This document shows positions 5,192 to 6,309 of a stretch of DNA of 6,309 nucleotides, in pieces (the stretch's first letter is position 1; every line of letters starts with the position of its first letter). A program made the position numbers and the translations under genes. The notes beneath the pieces were generated by a model that was given only the letters and a program-made list of their open reading frames with translations, was not told the origin of the DNA and ran no database searches. The DNA is from Spirochaetaceae bacterium (GTDB lineage: Bacteria > Spirochaetota > Spirochaetia > Treponematales > Breznakiellaceae), in contig JAITJK010000188.1 in assembly GCA_031278935.1 (NCBI GenBank), positions 1 through 6,309 on the forward strand, read 5' to 3'.

Positions 5192-6309
5192 TAATGCACC
5201 TCGGCAAAGGAGAGAACCCTGGTCTGTATGGGCTGGCCCCGCAGGAGCAAGGGCTTATCAGCGGATACCACCGTATAGTCCCGCACCACCAGGGGTACCG
5301 AGGCAAAGGTGGCAAAGTCAATCTCCTCAGGGGGCGTTCCCGGCGCGCTCCCGGCGCAGGCTACCCGGGTCCCAGTGGGGGTGTCCCCGGCGTCCAGCAC
5401 TTCCACCTGTTCCCGGCCCTCCGCATCCGTGGCCGAAGCGGCCAACAGCATCCCTCGGCTTTCCACGCCCCGGAGCTTCGCGGGTTTCAGGTTATAGGCT
5501 AGGATGATACGCTTGCCTAACAGTTCCTCCGGGCGATAAAAGGGTACCAGCCCGGAAACAATGACCCGCTCTTCCCCGGCTATCTCCAGGGTCTCGATGT
5601 AGAGCTTGTCCGCCTTGGGATGCCGCTGGATATTGGTGATCTGGGCCACCCGCAGGTCTAGGGTATGGGCAAAATCCGCCGCAGGACTTTCCGAATCAGT
5701 GGTTTTCACGGAAACCGGCGTTTCCGTATTCCGTTCCGTTCTATCCTGCTGGCTTCCTGCATAGCGTACCCGCAAGGTTTCCACAAGCTCGTCTTCGAGT
5801 TTAGGGAACAGCACCTCGCTTTTTATTACCCTCGTGAGTCCCTGATCCTGGCCCAAGCAGTCCCAGGAAAGGGCGCCGGCGCTTCCGGTAAAGGAAAGGC
5901 CGAAAAACGAGGCGATCCGCTCCGCCGCGCCGGGCAGATAAGGCTGGATAAGGATGGCTATATCCCGCACGGCATAGCACAGGTCCCGGATGAGGGAACC
6001 GGCAGCGGCTGGCTCGGTCTGCCGTTTGCGCCAGGGCTCCCCGTCTTGAAAGGTCTTGTTGGCGAAGGAGGCAAGCTCGAATACCTGTCTGAAGGCGTCT
6101 CGCAGTTCCGCCCGTTCCAGTTTCTCCGTAATCCCCTGCTCGTAGCGCCGTAGGGTCTCCCAAAAATCTGCGGATCCCGTCTCATGGGGAATGACACCGT
6201 CATAATAGCGGCTTACAAAGGACACGGTCCGGTTTACCAAGTTGCCCAGGTTGCCGATGAGTTCGCCATTCACTTTCTCCTGGAAATCCTTCCAGGTAAA
6301 CAGGGCGTC
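5191..6309 (-). CDS. metG: methionyl-tRNA synthetase, C-terminal half (5' part outside window)
   Basis: MetRS joins methionine to tRNA(Met) in the cytoplasm. The frame is open to the window edge and gives the last 372 residues, so the KMSKS and HIGH motifs are not visible. It begins in the anticodon-binding helical domain (TWKDFQEKVNGELIGNLGNLVNRT, split as residues 5-12 and 13-28, with the family-typical W-K-D-F-x-x-x-V-N-x-E-L). A hydrophilic linker at about 182-210 leads to a tRNA-binding OB-fold of the Trbp111/EMAPII type at about 212-320 (DLRVAQI, RHPKADKLYIETLEIA, NLKPAKLRGVESRGMLLAA). A further tail of about 50 residues follows (EEIDFATFASVPLVVRDYTV and on to FAEVH), which E. coli MetRS lacks. 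The GTG at 6273 is an internal valine, not a start, because the homologous frame continues upstream. The stop TAG overlaps the next gene's GTG by one base. Confidence 0.95.
   Translation of the reverse strand, partial: DALFTWKDFQEKVNGELIGNLGNLVNRTVSFVSRYYDGVIPHETGSADFWETLRRYEQGITEKLERAELRDAFRQVFELASFANKTFQDGEPWRKRQTEPAAAGSLIRDLCYAVRDIAILIQPYLPGAAERIASFFGLSFTGSAGALSWDCLGQDQGLTRVIKSEVLFPKLEDELVETLRVRYAGSQQDRTERNTETPVSVKTTDSESPAADFAHTLDLRVAQITNIQRHPKADKLYIETLEIAGEERVIVSGLVPFYRPEELLGKRIILAYNLKPAKLRGVESRGMLLAASATDAEGREQVEVLDAGDTPTGTRVACAGSAPGTPPEEIDFATFASVPLVVRDYTVVSADKPLLLRGQPIQTRVLSFAEVH
5197..5202 (-). promoter_or_regulatory. ribosome binding site (GAGGTG) for the Fem-type gene inside the end of metG
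   Basis: GAGGTG within the last codons of metG stands five bases before the GTG at 5191. It decides in favour of the GTG overlapping the metG stop over any later start and indicates translational coupling between the two genes. Confidence 0.6.

Overview
The window looks like ordinary chromosomal DNA from a GC-rich spirochaete, most likely a Treponema of the termite-gut type. This is inference from remembered family resemblance, not a database search. Pointers are a metG with a C-terminal OB-fold plus an extra tail, an unassigned membrane protein coupled to a Gx-transporter-family gene, a selB, and a degenerate copy of a dispersed repeat with the core GCGAGGAGCAAAGCGACG. Genes are tightly packed. 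The only long stretch without a full gene is about 2839-3207.

Left part (1-858, + strand): the 3' end of a Gx-transporter-family (heptaprenyl diphosphate synthase component I-like) membrane protein, joined through an ATGA stop/start overlap to a 213-residue membrane protein that weakly resembles an ECF transporter T component. Its last 51 bases overlap, tail to tail, the end of selB.

Centre (808-4035): selB on the minus strand encodes the selenocysteine-specific elongation factor. Upstream of it lie a promoter, a strong ribosome binding site and a 34-codon ORF that looks like the broken start of an HU/IHF-type DNA-binding protein gene. Beyond these is a degenerate dispersed repeat. On the far side, an IclR-family regulator reads away on the plus strand from its own good promoter, which overlaps the possible start codons. 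No selA, selD or tRNA-Sec gene is visible.

Right part (4049-6309, minus strand): the 3' half of metG (methionyl-tRNA synthetase) is followed by a FemAB-type peptidoglycan aminoacyltransferase whose GTG start overlaps the metG stop by one base (TAGTG). The Fem gene carries a C8 tract and a G6-A-G6 tract in its coding strand, both possible slippage sites.

I do not see an obvious new defence or mobile system. The best leads are the composite selB upstream region (repeat, promoter, broken HU-like gene), the S-like/T-like membrane pair and the homopolymer tracts in the Fem gene.
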